The notes under the pieces are model-generated. The model did no database searches. It was not told the origin of the DNA and saw only the letters and a list, made by a program, of their open reading frames with translations. The position numbers and the translations under genes were made by a program. Of a DNA stretch of 64,000 nucleotides, positions 43,344-52,753 are shown in pieces (position 1 is the first letter of the stretch; each line of letters starts with the position of its first letter). This DNA comes from Thermocrispum agreste DSM 44070 (GTDB taxonomy: Bacteria > Actinomycetota > Actinomycetes > Mycobacteriales > Pseudonocardiaceae): assembly GCF_000427905.1 (NCBI RefSeq), contig NZ_ATYX01000005.1, positions 372,001 through 436,000 of the forward strand, given 5' to 3'.

Positions 43344-44836
43344 CGGTTCCGGGTGGCGAAGGTCAGCACGTACCCGGCGACCTTGCCACCGACGATCCGG
43401 ATCTGCTCGATCAGCCTGCGCAGGCCCGCCGCGTCGGCGTCCCGGCGGACCACCACGATGACCGCGTCACTGGCCCGCACCAGCGCACCCGCTTCCGGTG
43501 CGCTGGCCGGCGTCGGCGCGTCGATCAGCACGATGTCGAACTGCGCGCGCATCTCGCCGATCGCCCGGTCCAGCAGCGGCACGCTGAACCGTTCGAGCAC
43601 GCCGTCGACGTAGGCACCCGCCGGGATCACGGTGAGCGTGACGCCGTCGCCGAGCTCGACCACCCGCATGGTGTTCTGCGGGCGCACGTTGCCCATCGCG
43701 ATGTCGGTCAGGCCGGGGTGCTTGCGATGGTCGTCCTCGTTCCCGTACGGCTGCTTGGCCGCCAGCCCGATGCTGGTCGACAGCCCGTGCGTGCGCACCG
43801 CACCGTCCACCAGCAGCACGTTCAACCCGCTTCGGGCCAGCGCGCTGGCCAGCTGGATGGTCGTGGTCGTGACACCGCTGCCCGACTCGCCGGTGACGAT
43901 CAGGACGCCTTCGTCGATCACCTGCTGCACGCCGAAGGCCACCATCCGGTACGTCTTCGACGGTGGCGCACCCAGCCACAGCAGCGCCGCGGCCTCGTCC
44001 CTGCTGACGTGTTCGATCTCGCCGAGCACCGGCTCGTCCACCAGCGCCTCGAGCTCGGCCAGGTTGCCCACCCGGCGGTCCCGGTCGGCGCGGAACCAGG
44101 CCACCGCCACGGCGATCACCCCGCCGACGCCGAACCCGATGACGCCGTCCCTGGCCACCGCGCGCAGCAGGGCCGTGCGGTCCGGTTCGGTGTCGTAGAC
44201 GAACGCCACGCCGTCGCCGATCTGGCTGGCCGCGACCTTCAGCTCGGTGGCTCGCTTGTCCAGTTCGGACAGCGACTGCGCGGCCGCTTCGGTGTTGGCG
44301 GAGCGCCGGGTCCCCTCCGGGGTGTCGGCCAGCCGCTCCTCGATGGACTTGCGCTGCTCGGCCAGCGTGTCCAACAGTGCCTTGACCCGCTGAGCGACCT
44401 CCGCGCGGGAGGCTTCCCGGTACGACTCGATGACCGCGCGCATGATGCGGGAGGCCTCTTCCGGGCTACCCGCGGCCACTTGCAGCACCAGCGACTCGCC
44501 GGTGTCGGACGCCTCTGCGGTCACCGCGTCGCGCAGCGTCTCCTGGGTCACCGACCCGCCGAGCTTCTCCATCGCACCCGCGATCACCTTGTCCGACGTG
44601 ACGAACAAGGCACGCTGATTGGCGTACCGGGCGAACGCCGTCTCCCCGGACTCCACGCCGAGCACACCGGCCTTGTCCGGCGTCTTGAGCGCGAGCCTGG
44701 CCTGCATCCGCGACGGCTCGCCGACGATCAGTGCCACGAGCACACTGAGCAGCACCGCAACGCCGACGATGATCAGCGAGCTCGTCCGGTACCGCCACAC
44801 CGCGTCGACGAGCCGTGGCGATGGCAGCTCGTCCAT
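43340..44836 (-). CDS. Polysaccharide co-polymerase with BY-kinase-like domain lacking P-loop lysine
   Basis: 498 residues. Transmembrane helices at about 20-38 and 231-249 enclose a periplasm-facing Wzz domain with coiled-coil character. The cytoplasmic domain resembles BY-kinases: the P-loop equivalent is GESGSGVTT at 316-324, with Val322 where Lys should be. Walker A' is reduced to LLVDGAVRTHG, and Walker B is FDIVLIDAP. No C-terminal tyrosine cluster exists. ATP hydrolysis is therefore doubtful and the protein may only scaffold polymerisation. GGGAGA precedes ATG 44836. It is divergent from the CDP-alcohol transferase gene. Confidence 0.85.
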   Translation of the reverse strand: MDELPSPRLVDAVWRYRTSSLIIVGVAVLLSVLVALIVGEPSRMQARLALKTPDKAGVLGVESGETAFARYANQRALFVTSDKVIAGAMEKLGGSVTQETLRDAVTAEASDTGESLVLQVAAGSPEEASRIMRAVIESYREASRAEVAQRVKALLDTLAEQRKSIEERLADTPEGTRRSANTEAAAQSLSELDKRATELKVAASQIGDGVAFVYDTEPDRTALLRAVARDGVIGFGVGGVIAVAVAWFRADRDRRVGNLAELEALVDEPVLGEIEHVSRDEAAALLWLGAPPSKTYRMVAFGVQQVIDEGVLIVTGESGSGVTTTTIQLASALARSGLNVLLVDGAVRTHGLSTSIGLAAKQPYGNEDDHRKHPGLTDIAMGNVRPQNTMRVVELGDGVTLTVIPAGAYVDGVLERFSVPLLDRAIGEMRAQFDIVLIDAPTPASAPEAGALVRASDAVIVVVRRDADAAGLRRLIEQIRIVGGKVAGYVLTFATRNR

Positions 44837-45091
44837 GTCATCGTTCTCCCTGGCTGGCCCTGCCCATCACGGACGGTTCAACCTAACAGATTTGCCACAC
44901 CTCCCGCCCCGCCGCGTGCCGCCGGTAACACGCCCGGAGGAAGCGGCGATAAGGGCGGTAATGAATCTCCGTACCGTCATCCCGCCCGAACGGACCGCGT
45001 CGCGATTCACGCTGTCCGCTAAGCTGACGGCGGCGATTCTTGCACGTCCGTTGGTGTCCATTCTGTTCGCCGAACCGACCACCGTTGGCCC

Positions 45092-45844
45092 ATGACTGTC
45101 GTTACCCAGCTCAGCTTCGTTCAGGCCCTCGACAAGCTGCGCTACGCGCAAAAGAGCGCGAAAGGCGCGCCTGCCTATTCCCGGTTCGTCAACCGCAAGG
45201 CCGGGCGCGTGCTGGCCGCGGCCGCGTACCGCATCGGCGCGACACCGAACCAGGTCACCGCGGTCAGCGCGCTGTTCACCTACGCGGCCATCGCGGTCGT
45301 CGCGCTGGTGCCCCCGGCCCCCGCGGTCGGTGTGATCATCACCGCATTGCTGGTCGTCGGCTATGCACTGGACGCCGCGGACGGCCAGCTGGCCCGGCTG
45401 CGCGGCGGCGGGTCGGCCGCCGGTGAATGGCTCGACCACGTGGTGGACGCGGCCAAGATCTCCGCGCTGCACCTGGCCGTGCTGATCGCCGCCTACCAGC
45501 ATTTCGACGTGGCGCCCCAGTGGCTGCTGGTGCCGATCGGGTTCACCGTGGTGGCCGCGGTGATGTTCTTCGCGATGATCCTCAACGACCTGCTGCGCCG
45601 CGCCACCGGCGCAGGCCCCGCCGCTCCGCCCGGAGCGAAGCACTCGGCCGTGCGCAGCATTCTGGTCGTACCGACCGATTACGGTCTGCTTTGTATAACG
45701 TTCCTGACATTCGGATTCCCCACCGTTTTCGGTGTGGTGTATACAGGGTTGTTCGCGGCCAATGCTGCATTTCTCGCGCTGGCCTTGGTGAAGTGGTTCC
45801 GGGAAGCCGGAAGATTGGACATCGACCGGGGAGGAGCTCGGTGA
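45092..45844 (+). CDS. CDP-alcohol phosphatidyltransferase-family protein
   Basis: A 250-residue membrane protein with about six helices. The complete signature D-G-x2-A-R-x8-G-x3-D-x3-D is present (DGQLAR, then GEWLDHVVDAAK). Family members transfer a phospho-alcohol from CDP-alcohol to an acceptor alcohol. The gene overlaps the cytidylyltransferase by 4 bp, which would supply the CDP-alcohol, so the pair probably places a phosphoglycerol-like group on a sugar or lipid in locus 2. Classical phospholipid synthesis (PgsA) is less likely given this context. Confidence 0.86.
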   Translation: MTVVTQLSFVQALDKLRYAQKSAKGAPAYSRFVNRKAGRVLAAAAYRIGATPNQVTAVSALFTYAAIAVVALVPPAPAVGVIITALLVVGYALDAADGQLARLRGGGSAAGEWLDHVVDAAKISALHLAVLIAAYQHFDVAPQWLLVPIGFTVVAAVMFFAMILNDLLRRATGAGPAAPPGAKHSAVRSILVVPTDYGLLCITFLTFGFPTVFGVVYTGLFAANAAFLALALVKWFREAGRLDIDRGGAR

Positions 45845-46278
45845 CCGTCGTCGGTTATGCGCCCGGCGCGTACGACATGTTCCACATCGGACACTTGAAC
45901 ATTCTGCGCCGGGCGGCCGCGGAGTGCGACCACCTGATCGCAGGCGTGGTCACCGACGAGGTGGTGCTCGCCGCGAAGGGCAAGCCGCCGGTGATCCCGT
46001 TCCGGGAACGGATCGAAATCGTGCGCAGCATCCGCTACGTCGACGAGGCGGTCGAGGACGAGTTCGTCGACAAGTTCGAGACGTGGAAGAAATTCCGCTA
46101 CGACGTCCTCTTCAAAGGTGACGACTGGCGGGGTACCCCGCGCGCGGAGCGCCTGGAGCGCTTGCTCAGCGAAGTCGGTGCTCGCGTGGTCTACTTTCCC
46201 TACACGATTCACACGTCGTCGACGCTGTTGCGTTCCTGGTTGACGTCGGCAGTCGAAATGAGGGACATGGGGAGCTGA
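45841..46278 (+). CDS. TagD-like cytidylyltransferase
   Basis: 145 residues, the usual size for glycerol-3-phosphate cytidylyltransferases. GAYDMFHIGHLNIL contains the HxGH nucleotide-binding motif, and TIHTSSTLLR corresponds to the second signature (RTxGISTT type). It makes a CDP-alcohol from CTP and a phospho-alditol; glycerol-3-phosphate is the most likely substrate but not proven. GTG 45841 overlaps the upstream stop. The beta-helix gene starts two bases after its stop. Confidence 0.85.
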   Translation: MTVVGYAPGAYDMFHIGHLNILRRAAAECDHLIAGVVTDEVVLAAKGKPPVIPFRERIEIVRSIRYVDEAVEDEFVDKFETWKKFRYDVLFKGDDWRGTPRAERLERLLSEVGARVVYFPYTIHTSSTLLRSWLTSAVEMRDMGS

Positions 46279-46280
46279 CG

Positions 46281-48005
46281 ATGCAAGCCCGCACCGGCCT
46301 GGTCGTGGCGTCGGTGCTCGCTGCGTTGTCCTGTCTCACCGCGCTGGTGGTGTACCTGGGTTTCTCGCGCGGTCATGGTGCCGCCGCCGACGGCGGCTGG
46401 CTCCCCCGCACCGCCTACCCCGTACCGAAGGACGCTTTGTTCGTCTCGCCGCGCGGTGACGACTCGGCATCCGGCAGCAAAGACGCACCGTTGCGCACGT
46501 TGAAAGCCGCTGTTCGCGCGGCCAAAGCGGGGCAGACGATCGTGCTTCGGGCCGGCACGTACCGGGAGAAAGTCGGCCTGATCGGCAAACGCCTGACCAT
46601 CCAGCCTTACCCGAACGAGCGCGTGTGGTTCAAAGGCAGCCTGGTGGTGCGCGACTGGGAAAAGGCGGGCAAGGTCTGGCAGCACACCGGGTGGCGGGAC
46701 GAGCTGTGCAACGACTGCTACCTGCCGGACATCATCGACGAGAAGTACCCCCTGGCAGGCCGGCCGCAGATGGTTTTCCTGGACGGCAAGCCGTTGCGCC
46801 AGGTCGCCACCCGGGAAGAGGTAGGGCCCGGCACGTTCTACGTCGGTGACGGCGCGGTGGTCATCGGCGACGACCCGGCCGACCGCACCGTGGAAGTCAC
46901 CGCCTACGACCACCTGCTGCAGTTCGACAAAGGGTCCGACGGATCGCAGCTGCGCGGGGTCGGCATCGCGCACTACGGGTCGAATCAACGCTATGGCGCC
47001 CGCGGCGCGATGGTGGTCGTCAACGCACCGCGGGTCCGGGTGGAAAAGACGACGTTCCGCTATTCCGCGTCCACCGGCCTGGCGGTGTTCCAGCCGGGCG
47101 GGCGGGTCGTGGACAGCATTTTCCGCGACAACGGCCTCGTCGGGCTGCTCGCGAACCGGGCGGACGACCTGCGGGTCACCGGCAGCAGATTCGAAGGCAA
47201 CAACGCCGAACACTTCGCCACCAGCGGTGAGGCGGTCGGTGCCGCGGGCGCGAAGGTGACCCGCACCCAGCGGCCGTACTTCGCCAGGAACGTCTTCCGC
47301 GGCAACTACGCCACCGGCTGGTGGTGCGACCTGGGGTGCACCGACGCCACGGTGATCAGCAACCGCTCGGTCGACAACAGCGGGCACGGCATGTTCTACG
47401 AGGTCTCCAGTGCCGCGTTGATCGCCGACAACGTGCTGGCGGGCAACCGCAAGCACGGGCTGAAGATCGCCAGCTCGGACCGGGTCCGGCTGTACCACAA
47501 CACCATCACCGGGGAGGGCGCCGCGGCGGTCGGCCTGTTCAACGATCCGCGACTGCCCAGCTTCGACTGGTACAGCGAGGCGAAAGGGCTGACCTGGCTG
47601 ACCAGCGACCTGGTGGCGGTCAACAACCTGCTGATCCAGCGCAACCCGGCGGCACCGGTCGTGCAGTCGGCCGACTATCGCAAGAACCCGGCAGGGAACC
47701 CGGCGTTCGTCGCGCGGGCGAACGGAAACGGCTACCTCCGCGCCGCGTCGGACGAGCCGCTGGCGGTGTTCGTCACCGGGAACGGGAAGGCTGAGCCCTA
47801 CCCCACCCTGGCCGATCTGCGCCAAGCCGGGTTCGAAAAGCACGGCCTGACCGGCAACCCCGGGGCCGTCCAGCTGGCCGACGACTACACCCTCCAACCG
47901 GGGTCGGTGGGCATCGAAGCCGGGCTGCCCATTCCCGCCGACATCGCCGAGGCTCTCGGGGTCGAGGTCGAGCAACATCCGGACCTCGGCATCCTGGTCA
48001 GGTAG
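46281..48005 (+). CDS. Secreted right-handed beta-helix protein with DUF1565-type N-terminus
   Basis: 574 residues. An N-terminal signal/anchor helix is followed by the DUF1565-like opening FVSPRGDDSASGSKDAPL and AGQTIVLRAGTYRE, then beta-helix coils with N-x-I/V turns (RNVFRGN, SNRSVDNSGHGMFYE, DNVLAGNRKHG). Proteins of this build are often polysaccharide lyases or binding proteins. It is less similar to copies A and B of locus 1 but shares a W-x-C-D-x-G-C-T segment (WWCDLGCTD). It is the third gene of the CDP-alcohol unit and probably acts on the same polymer outside the cell. Confidence 0.83.
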   Translation: MQARTGLVVASVLAALSCLTALVVYLGFSRGHGAAADGGWLPRTAYPVPKDALFVSPRGDDSASGSKDAPLRTLKAAVRAAKAGQTIVLRAGTYREKVGLIGKRLTIQPYPNERVWFKGSLVVRDWEKAGKVWQHTGWRDELCNDCYLPDIIDEKYPLAGRPQMVFLDGKPLRQVATREEVGPGTFYVGDGAVVIGDDPADRTVEVTAYDHLLQFDKGSDGSQLRGVGIAHYGSNQRYGARGAMVVVNAPRVRVEKTTFRYSASTGLAVFQPGGRVVDSIFRDNGLVGLLANRADDLRVTGSRFEGNNAEHFATSGEAVGAAGAKVTRTQRPYFARNVFRGNYATGWWCDLGCTDATVISNRSVDNSGHGMFYEVSSAALIADNVLAGNRKHGLKIASSDRVRLYHNTITGEGAAAVGLFNDPRLPSFDWYSEAKGLTWLTSDLVAVNNLLIQRNPAAPVVQSADYRKNPAGNPAFVARANGNGYLRAASDEPLAVFVTGNGKAEPYPTLADLRQAGFEKHGLTGNPGAVQLADDYTLQPGSVGIEAGLPIPADIAEALGVEVEQHPDLGILVR

Positions 48006-48446
48006 CCGTCTTCGGCACGCGCCGCCTCGATGCGGCGGGAGCCGATGGCTCGCGTTCTTCCGGCCTGCGCGTCGTCAACGGTACGTCCGGGCGAGCGCAG
48101 CCCCGTGTTGCAGTGAAGTGCCTTGCCGGATTCCGACTCAGCCGCCGTGCACACGCACGCCGAGGCGTCGCGCACTGACTGGGTAACCAAGAGCCTGCCC
48201 ACTCGACCGTCCGTCCCGGTGCTTGGTGGTGTGCCGCTCGACGCAGGTGGCGACGACGGCGACGGAGCGCTGACCGTCTCCGGCTTCGACAACGAGGTCT
48301 CGGCAACGGTGAGCGTGTCGGCCACTATCGCCGAGGCCGTGTCGTTTCCCGCCGAGTGTGCGCAATCGCCTGCGTGCCGCACACGCGAAACCGGCCAGGT
48401 GAGCGCCGCTGCCACTCACCTGGCCGGTCGTGACCGCCTTGGCGCG
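48006..48446. other. Convergent intergenic region
   Basis: 440 bases between the stops of a rightward and a leftward gene. No family match was seen in any frame; a rightward open frame from 48123 continues antisense to the beta-propeller gene and is treated as spurious. The only clear structure is the hairpin at 48390-48428. Confidence 0.5.
48390..48428. terminator. Hairpin terminator for the leftward beta-propeller operon
   Basis: A perfect 14-bp inverted repeat (48390-48403 against 48415-48428, sequence ACCGGCCAGGTGAG) with an 11-base loop. It lies 19 bases downstream of the leftward stop codon. Confidence 0.85.
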
Positions 48447-50111
48447 CTAGATCGTCGCGCTCGGCGAACCGATCCGGTTGCCGTCCTCGTCGATCGCCCG
48501 GATGTAGAACGTGCCGGACGTGAACGAGGTGGTGTAGCTGAACTCCGGAATCGACCACGGCCGGGACGACTTGGTGACCTCGTAGATCGGCTCCGAGGTG
48601 CCCACCTTGATCACCTGGTAGGTGATGGCATCGGTCTGCGCCGACCAGGTGCCCTTCCACTTCACCACGACCTTGCCCTGCAGGTTCCTGCTCAGCGTCG
48701 GCGCCGGAAACGGCGTCTGCGGTCCGCGGTGCACCGCGCCGGGCACGCTCCGCACGGCGAACCGGGTCAGGCTCTGCTGCGGCTGGCCGTTCACCGTGGT
48801 GAACTCTCCGCCGTACACCACGTACTCGTCGTTGACCGCCACGGCCCACGGCCCGTTCTTCCACGGGCTGCTCGACGGGCCGCCGTTGGTGTTCGGGTAC
48901 CACGGGAAGAACGTCGGGATCGGGTCGCCCTTGCGGACCAGGCCGTAGTTGCGCGGCGCCGTCCTGGTCGCCTGCGTGGTCTCCGCGGTCAGGCGGTAGT
49001 ACTGGAACGACGCACCCTTTTCTGGCATGACCTCGGACGCCCAGCAGTCGTGGGTGTGCGAGGCGGCGTAGATGACTCCGTGCCGCACCGCGATCGCCTG
49101 AGTGTCGCCGAGGCAGCCGTCCCACCACAACGCCTGACCGGTGTCGATCTTGGCGGCCATCCGGCCCTCGAAGCGGGCCAGACCGACACCGCCGACCGAG
49201 TCGTAGGCGGAGAAGTACGCCACGCCGGTGCCGTCGGTGGCGATGTCGGTGACCACCGGCGAGCCGTTGACCTTGGCCGCCCACGACACGCTCTTGCCGG
49301 TCTGGGAGCTCACCGCGCCCATCCGCCGCTGCGTCTTGCCGTTCAGCTTCTCGAAGGATCCACCGACCAGGACCCGGTTGTGCTCCGGCGACAGCAGCAG
49401 CGCGAACACCGTGGCGTCAGCCGTCGGCGCCCACGCCCGGAGCGTCCCGTTGTGGGCGACGGCAGCCAGCCGCGTGCGGGTTTGGTCGCCGACCTTGGAG
49501 AACGAGCCACCGACGTAGACGGTCTGGGCGCCGACCGCCAGCCCGCGGACCCGGCTGGAGAACAACGGCTTGAACGTCTCGTTCAGTGCACCGCTTGGCA
49601 GGTCGAACCTGGCGATCCTGGACCGCCACTTGCCGTCGATCCGGTCGAAGTCACCGCCCACGTAGAGCGCGCTGCCGCCGGGGCTGGCCTTGATCCGGAA
49701 CACCGCGTCGCACACGTACTTGTTGGTCCCGGTCTTGGTGCAGTAGTTGCCCGGGTCCGTCGTGCTGGTGAACTCGCTGCCGGAGACCTTGGGCGCCCAC
49801 GGCAGCAACTGGCCGGTGCGCACGTCGAACGCCAGCAGGTTGTGCCGCGGCACCTCGCCCGGCCCGCCCGGCTCGACACCGGCCGGCCGCGCCTTGGTGA
49901 ACCGGCCGCCGACGTAGGCGGTGTTGCCGACGATCTCGATGGCGAACACGATGCCGTCGGTCTGCGGGGTCGGAAGCGCACCCGCCGTGGCCGGATGCTT
50001 GCTCGGTTCCTGCGCACTCTGTTGCGCCGACGCGGGCAGCAACGACACCACCAGCACGACCAGGGCACCCAGCGCCCCGAGTGCTGCCCAGCTACGACGG
50101 GTCAATTTCAT
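48447..50111 (-). CDS. Secreted beta-propeller protein with C-terminal Fn3-like domain
   Basis: 554 residues. A signal peptide ([22 protein letters not shown]) is followed by repeated blades of the form [53 protein letters not shown] and [14 protein letters not shown], each with YVGG-F as signature. A C-terminal ~85 residues with strands ([20 protein letters not shown]) resemble a fibronectin type III domain. Function unknown; such proteins may bind carbohydrate at the surface. ATG 50111 overlaps the GT4 stop, so it is made together with a glycosyltransferase, which ties it to the polysaccharide. Confidence 0.82.
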   Translation of the reverse strand: MKLTRRSWAALGALGALVVLVVSLLPASAQQSAQEPSKHPATAGALPTPQTDGIVFAIEIVGNTAYVGGRFTKARPAGVEPGGPGEVPRHNLLAFDVRTGQLLPWAPKVSGSEFTSTTDPGNYCTKTGTNKYVCDAVFRIKASPGGSALYVGGDFDRIDGKWRSRIARFDLPSGALNETFKPLFSSRVRGLAVGAQTVYVGGSFSKVGDQTRTRLAAVAHNGTLRAWAPTADATVFALLLSPEHNRVLVGGSFEKLNGKTQRRMGAVSSQTGKSVSWAAKVNGSPVVTDIATDGTGVAYFSAYDSVGGVGLARFEGRMAAKIDTGQALWWDGCLGDTQAIAVRHGVIYAASHTHDCWASEVMPEKGASFQYYRLTAETTQATRTAPRNYGLVRKGDPIPTFFPWYPNTNGGPSSSPWKNGPWAVAVNDEYVVYGGEFTTVNGQPQQSLTRFAVRSVPGAVHRGPQTPFPAPTLSRNLQGKVVVKWKGTWSAQTDAITYQVIKVGTSEPIYEVTKSSRPWSIPEFSYTTSFTSGTFYIRAIDEDGNRIGSPSATI

Positions 50112-51268
50112 CGCGGCTCCAGCTTCGTGACTCGAGCAGTGCGGACAATCGGTGAGCGCCCGCCGCGGGCACGGCCTGCCAAGCGCACGGCGAGCTCGTG
50201 ATAAGCATCGGCGACGGCGTCCCAGTTGTAACGCTCGTCCAACATGTCTCGTTGTTTCCGTCCACGAACGGCGGCCTGGCCCGGTTCAGCCTCGGCTTCG
50301 TCGCACAGCCGGGCCAGCTCGGCGGGGGTGCTGAAGTAGCGCCCGTACTCGCCGAGGACCTCGCGGTTGAACGGCACGTCGTAGGCGGATGTCGGCGCTC
50401 CTGCCCCCATGGCGCGCAGCAGCGAGGGGTTGGTGCCGCCGACCGAGTGGCCGTGAATGTAGGTCAGCGCACCGGCGTAGAGCTGATCGAGCAGATCCTG
50501 GTCCCAGACCGAGCCCAGGAAGCGCACCCGCGGGCTGCCCGCGGCGATCGCCTCCACCTCGGCCCGGTAGGCGTCGGCGTACGGCGCCGACCCGACCACC
50601 ACCAGCGGGTACTGCGCACCGGAACGCAGGTAGCCCTCCACCGCGAGATGGATGTTGTTCTCCGGCTCGAAACGGGCCACGACCAGGTGATATTGCGCCG
50701 GCCGCAGGCCGAGTTCCGGCAACCGGTCGAACGTGCTGTCCGGCAGAATCGGCGCACCGTACGGGATGTAGGTGGTCTCGATTCCGAACCGGTCGAGGTA
50801 ATAGTCCTGAATTGCGCGCGAGTCGGCGATGAGGGAATCCGACCAGCGCACCGCCAGCGATTCCGCCCGCCGGTAGTAGACCGACCCGGCGCCGCGCCAT
50901 TTGGCGCGTTTCCATTCGAGCCCGTCCACGTGGGTGGCCACCGGGATGCCGGCGCCGCGCAGCACCGGCAACAACGGCGCGTTGCCCGCGTTGAACACGA
51001 ACGCCACGTCCGGCCGTACGCGGCAGGCGTGCAGCACCGACAGGGCGGTGTGGCTGAGCGTCTCCATGACCTTGTGCCGCACCGCAGGCAGGTGCACCAG
51101 GCGCATGCCCAGGTGCTCCTGCTGGCGCGGCTCGCCCCGCCCGGTCCGGCAGTACACGGCGACCCGGTGGCCGCGCTCGACGAGGCGGCGGCCGACCTCC
51201 TCGACGCACGTTTCGAACCCGCCGTAGCGTGCCGGAACCCCTCTGGTGCCGATCATGGCAATGCGCAT
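50108..51268 (-). CDS. GT4 family glycosyltransferase, DUF1972/rhamnosyltransferase type
   Basis: 386 residues. The opening [19 protein letters not shown] is the signature of the DUF1972-type GT4 enzymes that include capsule rhamnosyltransferases. The donor domain has [19 protein letters not shown], the VVVGSAPY turn, [18 protein letters not shown] and a [12 protein letters not shown] segment in place of the usual E-x7-E. ATG 51268 (AGAGGTT upstream) is chosen because residues before it are low-complexity. It starts a leftward two-gene operon and is divergent from the polymerase gene. It probably adds a deoxyhexose to the locus 2 repeat unit. Confidence 0.86.
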   Translation of the reverse strand: MRIAMIGTRGVPARYGGFETCVEEVGRRLVERGHRVAVYCRTGRGEPRQQEHLGMRLVHLPAVRHKVMETLSHTALSVLHACRVRPDVAFVFNAGNAPLLPVLRGAGIPVATHVDGLEWKRAKWRGAGSVYYRRAESLAVRWSDSLIADSRAIQDYYLDRFGIETTYIPYGAPILPDSTFDRLPELGLRPAQYHLVVARFEPENNIHLAVEGYLRSGAQYPLVVVGSAPYADAYRAEVEAIAAGSPRVRFLGSVWDQDLLDQLYAGALTYIHGHSVGGTNPSLLRAMGAGAPTSAYDVPFNREVLGEYGRYFSTPAELARLCDEAEAEPGQAAVRGRKQRDMLDERYNWDAVADAYHELAVRLAGRARGGRSPIVRTARVTKLEPR

Positions 51269-51481
51269 GACACAACCTCTGAGCAACTCGGCGGAGCTGG
51301 AGTCGTCACTGGGTCGCATACGCCCCCGGCACCGTATGCGCGCAACAATGTACCGGGCGATCATTTAGACTCGATCACGAGGTCGTCCAAACCGGACACG
51401 CTACTCCATTAGGAGCAACGCATTCCCAGGATCTCGACGTCCCGATCCCGGTCGGCCCGGCAGCGCGCGCCGGTCTGGCCG

Positions 51482-52753
51482 GTGGTGTGTGTGATCGCCC
51501 TGGTTCTGGTCAGCGATTTCCAGTTCCGGCTGCGCGACAACACGCAGGCGGTGTCCGGCAACGCCGATCCGTTCGTGCTGCTGGAGGTCGGCACCTACGC
51601 GGCGGTGGCGCTGTTCCTGTACGTGAAGTTCCGGCCGCGGCCCCGGCTGCACCGCACGTCCAGGCTGGTCTTGCTCGGCTACGCCTACGCGGCGGTGCTG
51701 GTGTTGTCGGCGCTGTATGCGCCCTACGTCGCGCTCGCCATGGTGCGCGCCGGACAGGTCGCCGTCGCGGTGGCGTTGTTCCGATGCGTGGCGTTGCACA
51801 CCGATCCGCACACGCCTCATCGGATCGCGCACGCCTACGCCGTGCTCATCGCGGCATCCGCGGTCTTCGGGGTTCTGGTGCCGTTCCCTCGGCCGCCGCT
51901 GCAGCAGGAGCGGTTCACGTGGCTGTACGTGCACCCGGTGCAAGCCGGCGAAATGCTGGCGATCGCCACCGTGGTGTTGGCCGCCTACCTGCTCACCGGC
52001 GGCCTGCCCCGCAACGGCCCGCACTGGCGGCCCGGGGCGTATCTGTTCCTGCTGGCCATCTGCGGTGGCGCCCTGCTGGCGACCAGGACGCGGGGTGCGG
52101 TGCTCGGCGCCGCGGTCGGGATCGCGGTGCTGTTGTGGACCCGGTGGCGCGGTGTGCGGAAGTTCGAGCTGGCCATTGTCGGTTCGGTGGCGCTCGCCGT
52201 GGTGCTGGTGAGCAGTTCGGACGCCATCGAGGCCTACTTCGCCCGTGGCGAGTCGGCCGAGCGGCTGGCCACCCTGAACTCGCGGACCGAACTGTGGGCG
52301 CAAGCGTTCGACGCGTTCGCCGAACACCCGCTCTACGGCTGGGGGCTCACCGCCACCCGCGGGTTGTTCCTGAAGACCATGGGGCTGGGTGGCGGGCACA
52401 ACGCGCTGATCAACCTGCTGGTCGACACCGGGATCCTGGGCGCGGTGGCCTGGCTGGCCCTGCTCGTCGGCATCCTCGTGGCGGCCTACCGGCTCACCCG
52501 CCGCAAGGACGAGCCGCGGGTGGACGGCATGCTGGTGTCGGCGGTCCTGCTCGGCATGATGGCCAACTCGATCTTCACCGAAAGCCTCGGCGCCCCGGCC
52601 AACGCCGCCTTCACCTGGCTGTATCTGCTGCTGGCGTGGGTACTGCAGGCGCGCGCGCAAGCCGGCCGCCTGGACGCCTCCGCACCCCTGCCGCCGTACG
52701 GCACGGGGTCCCTCGCAATCACCCGGAACACGAGGAGGAAGTCGGCCAAGTGA
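51482..52753 (+). CDS. O-antigen polymerase/ligase-like membrane protein (Wzy-like, locus 2)
   Basis: 423 residues from GTG 51482, with about ten hydrophobic helices and the O-antigen ligase signature around residues 270-320 (SRTELWAQAFDAFAEHPLYGWG, then GHNALINLLVDTG). The family sequence probably begins earlier. The frame is open back to a stop at 51410; the added residues (PRISTSRSRSARQRAPVWP) form the expected basic cytoplasmic leader. An AGGAG at 51411-51415 lies six bases before an ATT codon at 51422. GTG 51482 itself has no Shine-Dalgarno. The end overlaps the GT4 start by 4 bp. Best candidate polymerase of locus 2. Confidence 0.83.
   Translation: MVCVIALVLVSDFQFRLRDNTQAVSGNADPFVLLEVGTYAAVALFLYVKFRPRPRLHRTSRLVLLGYAYAAVLVLSALYAPYVALAMVRAGQVAVAVALFRCVALHTDPHTPHRIAHAYAVLIAASAVFGVLVPFPRPPLQQERFTWLYVHPVQAGEMLAIATVVLAAYLLTGGLPRNGPHWRPGAYLFLLAICGGALLATRTRGAVLGAAVGIAVLLWTRWRGVRKFELAIVGSVALAVVLVSSSDAIEAYFARGESAERLATLNSRTELWAQAFDAFAEHPLYGWGLTATRGLFLKTMGLGGGHNALINLLVDTGILGAVAWLALLVGILVAAYRLTRRKDEPRVDGMLVSAVLLGMMANSIFTESLGAPANAAFTWLYLLLAWVLQARAQAGRLDASAPLPPYGTGSLAITRNTRRKSAK

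Noticed and set aside
45092-45844. pgsA-type phospholipid synthase displaced from the thrS-HIT cluster
   Set aside because: It is coupled to a TagD-like cytidylyltransferase and a beta-helix gene rather than to lipid or mannoside genes, so a polymer role fits better.
48123-50201. Rightward 692-codon frame opposite the beta-propeller gene
   Set aside because: Product is low-complexity; the leftward frame has a signal peptide and regular YVGG-F repeats.
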